From TMP-86 sp044226865 (GTDB taxonomy: Bacteria; Pseudomonadota; Gammaproteobacteria; Steroidobacterales; Steroidobacteraceae), in the NCBI GenBank assembly GCA_044226865.1, contig JBGAGE010000005.1:479240-543239 (forward strand): DNA of 64,000 bases, written 5' to 3'. Positions within the stretch are counted from its first letter, which is position 1. Every line of letters begins with the position of its first letter. Below the pieces are notes generated by a model. That model was not told the DNA's origin. It ran no database searches and saw only the letters and a program-made list of their open reading frames with translations. Position numbers and translations under genes: made by a program. Below, one piece after another: positions 63,944-64,000 of the stretch.

Positions 63944-64000
63944 ATGCGCGGTGAAGTGGATCCCCAGAGCCAGATGTTCAGCTATTTCTCCCCCGAGTCG
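63944..64000 (+). mobile_element. start of an insertion-sequence transposase (cut by window end)
   Basis: ATG 63944 opens a frame reading MRGEVDPQSQMFSYFSPES to the window edge. This matches the N-terminal style of IS5/IS1182-like DDE transposases (for example MRG.....LFSYVSPE.RVP). Only 19 codons are visible, so family and intactness cannot be judged. Confidence 0.65.

Overview
The window is about 65% GC chromosomal DNA from a gammaproteobacterium. It carries the replication-origin block in the order mnmE-yidC-yidD-rnpA-rpmH / dnaA-dnaN-recF-gyrB. Other gammaproteobacterial marks are the two-subunit glyQ-glyS, glnA-(DUF4124)-glnL-glnG, and secB-grxC-rhodanese next to gpsA. The gene set and GC would fit a soil lineage near Steroidobacteraceae/Nevskiales or Xanthomonadales. 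That placement is an inference from gene order, not a match to a named strain.

Layout. 1-12.8 kb is accessory: the start of a class I fumarase, a secreted alpha/beta hydrolase followed by a NatAB-type ABC exporter, aquaporin Z with a small HEXXH protein, a TetR-controlled RND efflux pump, a LysE-type exporter, a signal-peptide HNH protein and a lipoprotein intradiol dioxygenase. 12.8-23.2 kb is the origin region, with a likely oriC between dnaA and dnaN and two parS-like ParB sites, one inside recF and one between recF and gyrB. 23.3-31.1 kb holds a very large periplasmic-propeller hybrid histidine kinase and the operon glyQ-glyS-plsC-small protein. 31.1-31.9 kb is a long non-coding gap with two different elements of about 210-220 bp, each bounded by long inverted repeats. 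It ends in a well-formed NtrC/sigma-54 control region for glnA. 32-36.6 kb is nitrogen control (glnA, DUF4124 protein, glnL, glnG). 36.7-48.5 kb is mixed housekeeping: MscS channel, class 1B-like PyrD, TrmL, aldo/keto reductase, gpsA-secB-grxC-rhodanese, EnvC-like protein, CtpA protease, a degenerate GGDEF protein and small membrane proteins.

48.7-63.7 kb is a coherent methylamine/glycine-betaine gene set. An MttB-superfamily methyltransferase overlaps a PhnD-like binding protein that has no signal peptide. A YehZYXW (OsmF)-type betaine ABC importer is followed by a membrane desaturase-family protein. Divergent from these is soxB-soxD-soxA-soxG (heterotetrameric sarcosine oxidase) followed by a dimethylglycine/sarcosine dehydrogenase-like flavoprotein. 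Together they suggest uptake of a betaine-like quaternary amine and stepwise demethylation to glycine with methyl groups passing to folate. The first demethylation step is the uncertain one: no corrinoid protein and no Rieske betaine monooxygenase is present here. The window ends in the first 19 codons of an insertion-sequence transposase.

Points most worth checking: the missing canonical start codon of rnpA, the paired operators in front of the TetR gene, the glnA control region, the paired inverted-repeat elements, the recurring -10 box about 6 nt before ATG (leaderless mRNAs), and the MttB/PhnD-like/desaturase set beside the betaine and sarcosine genes.
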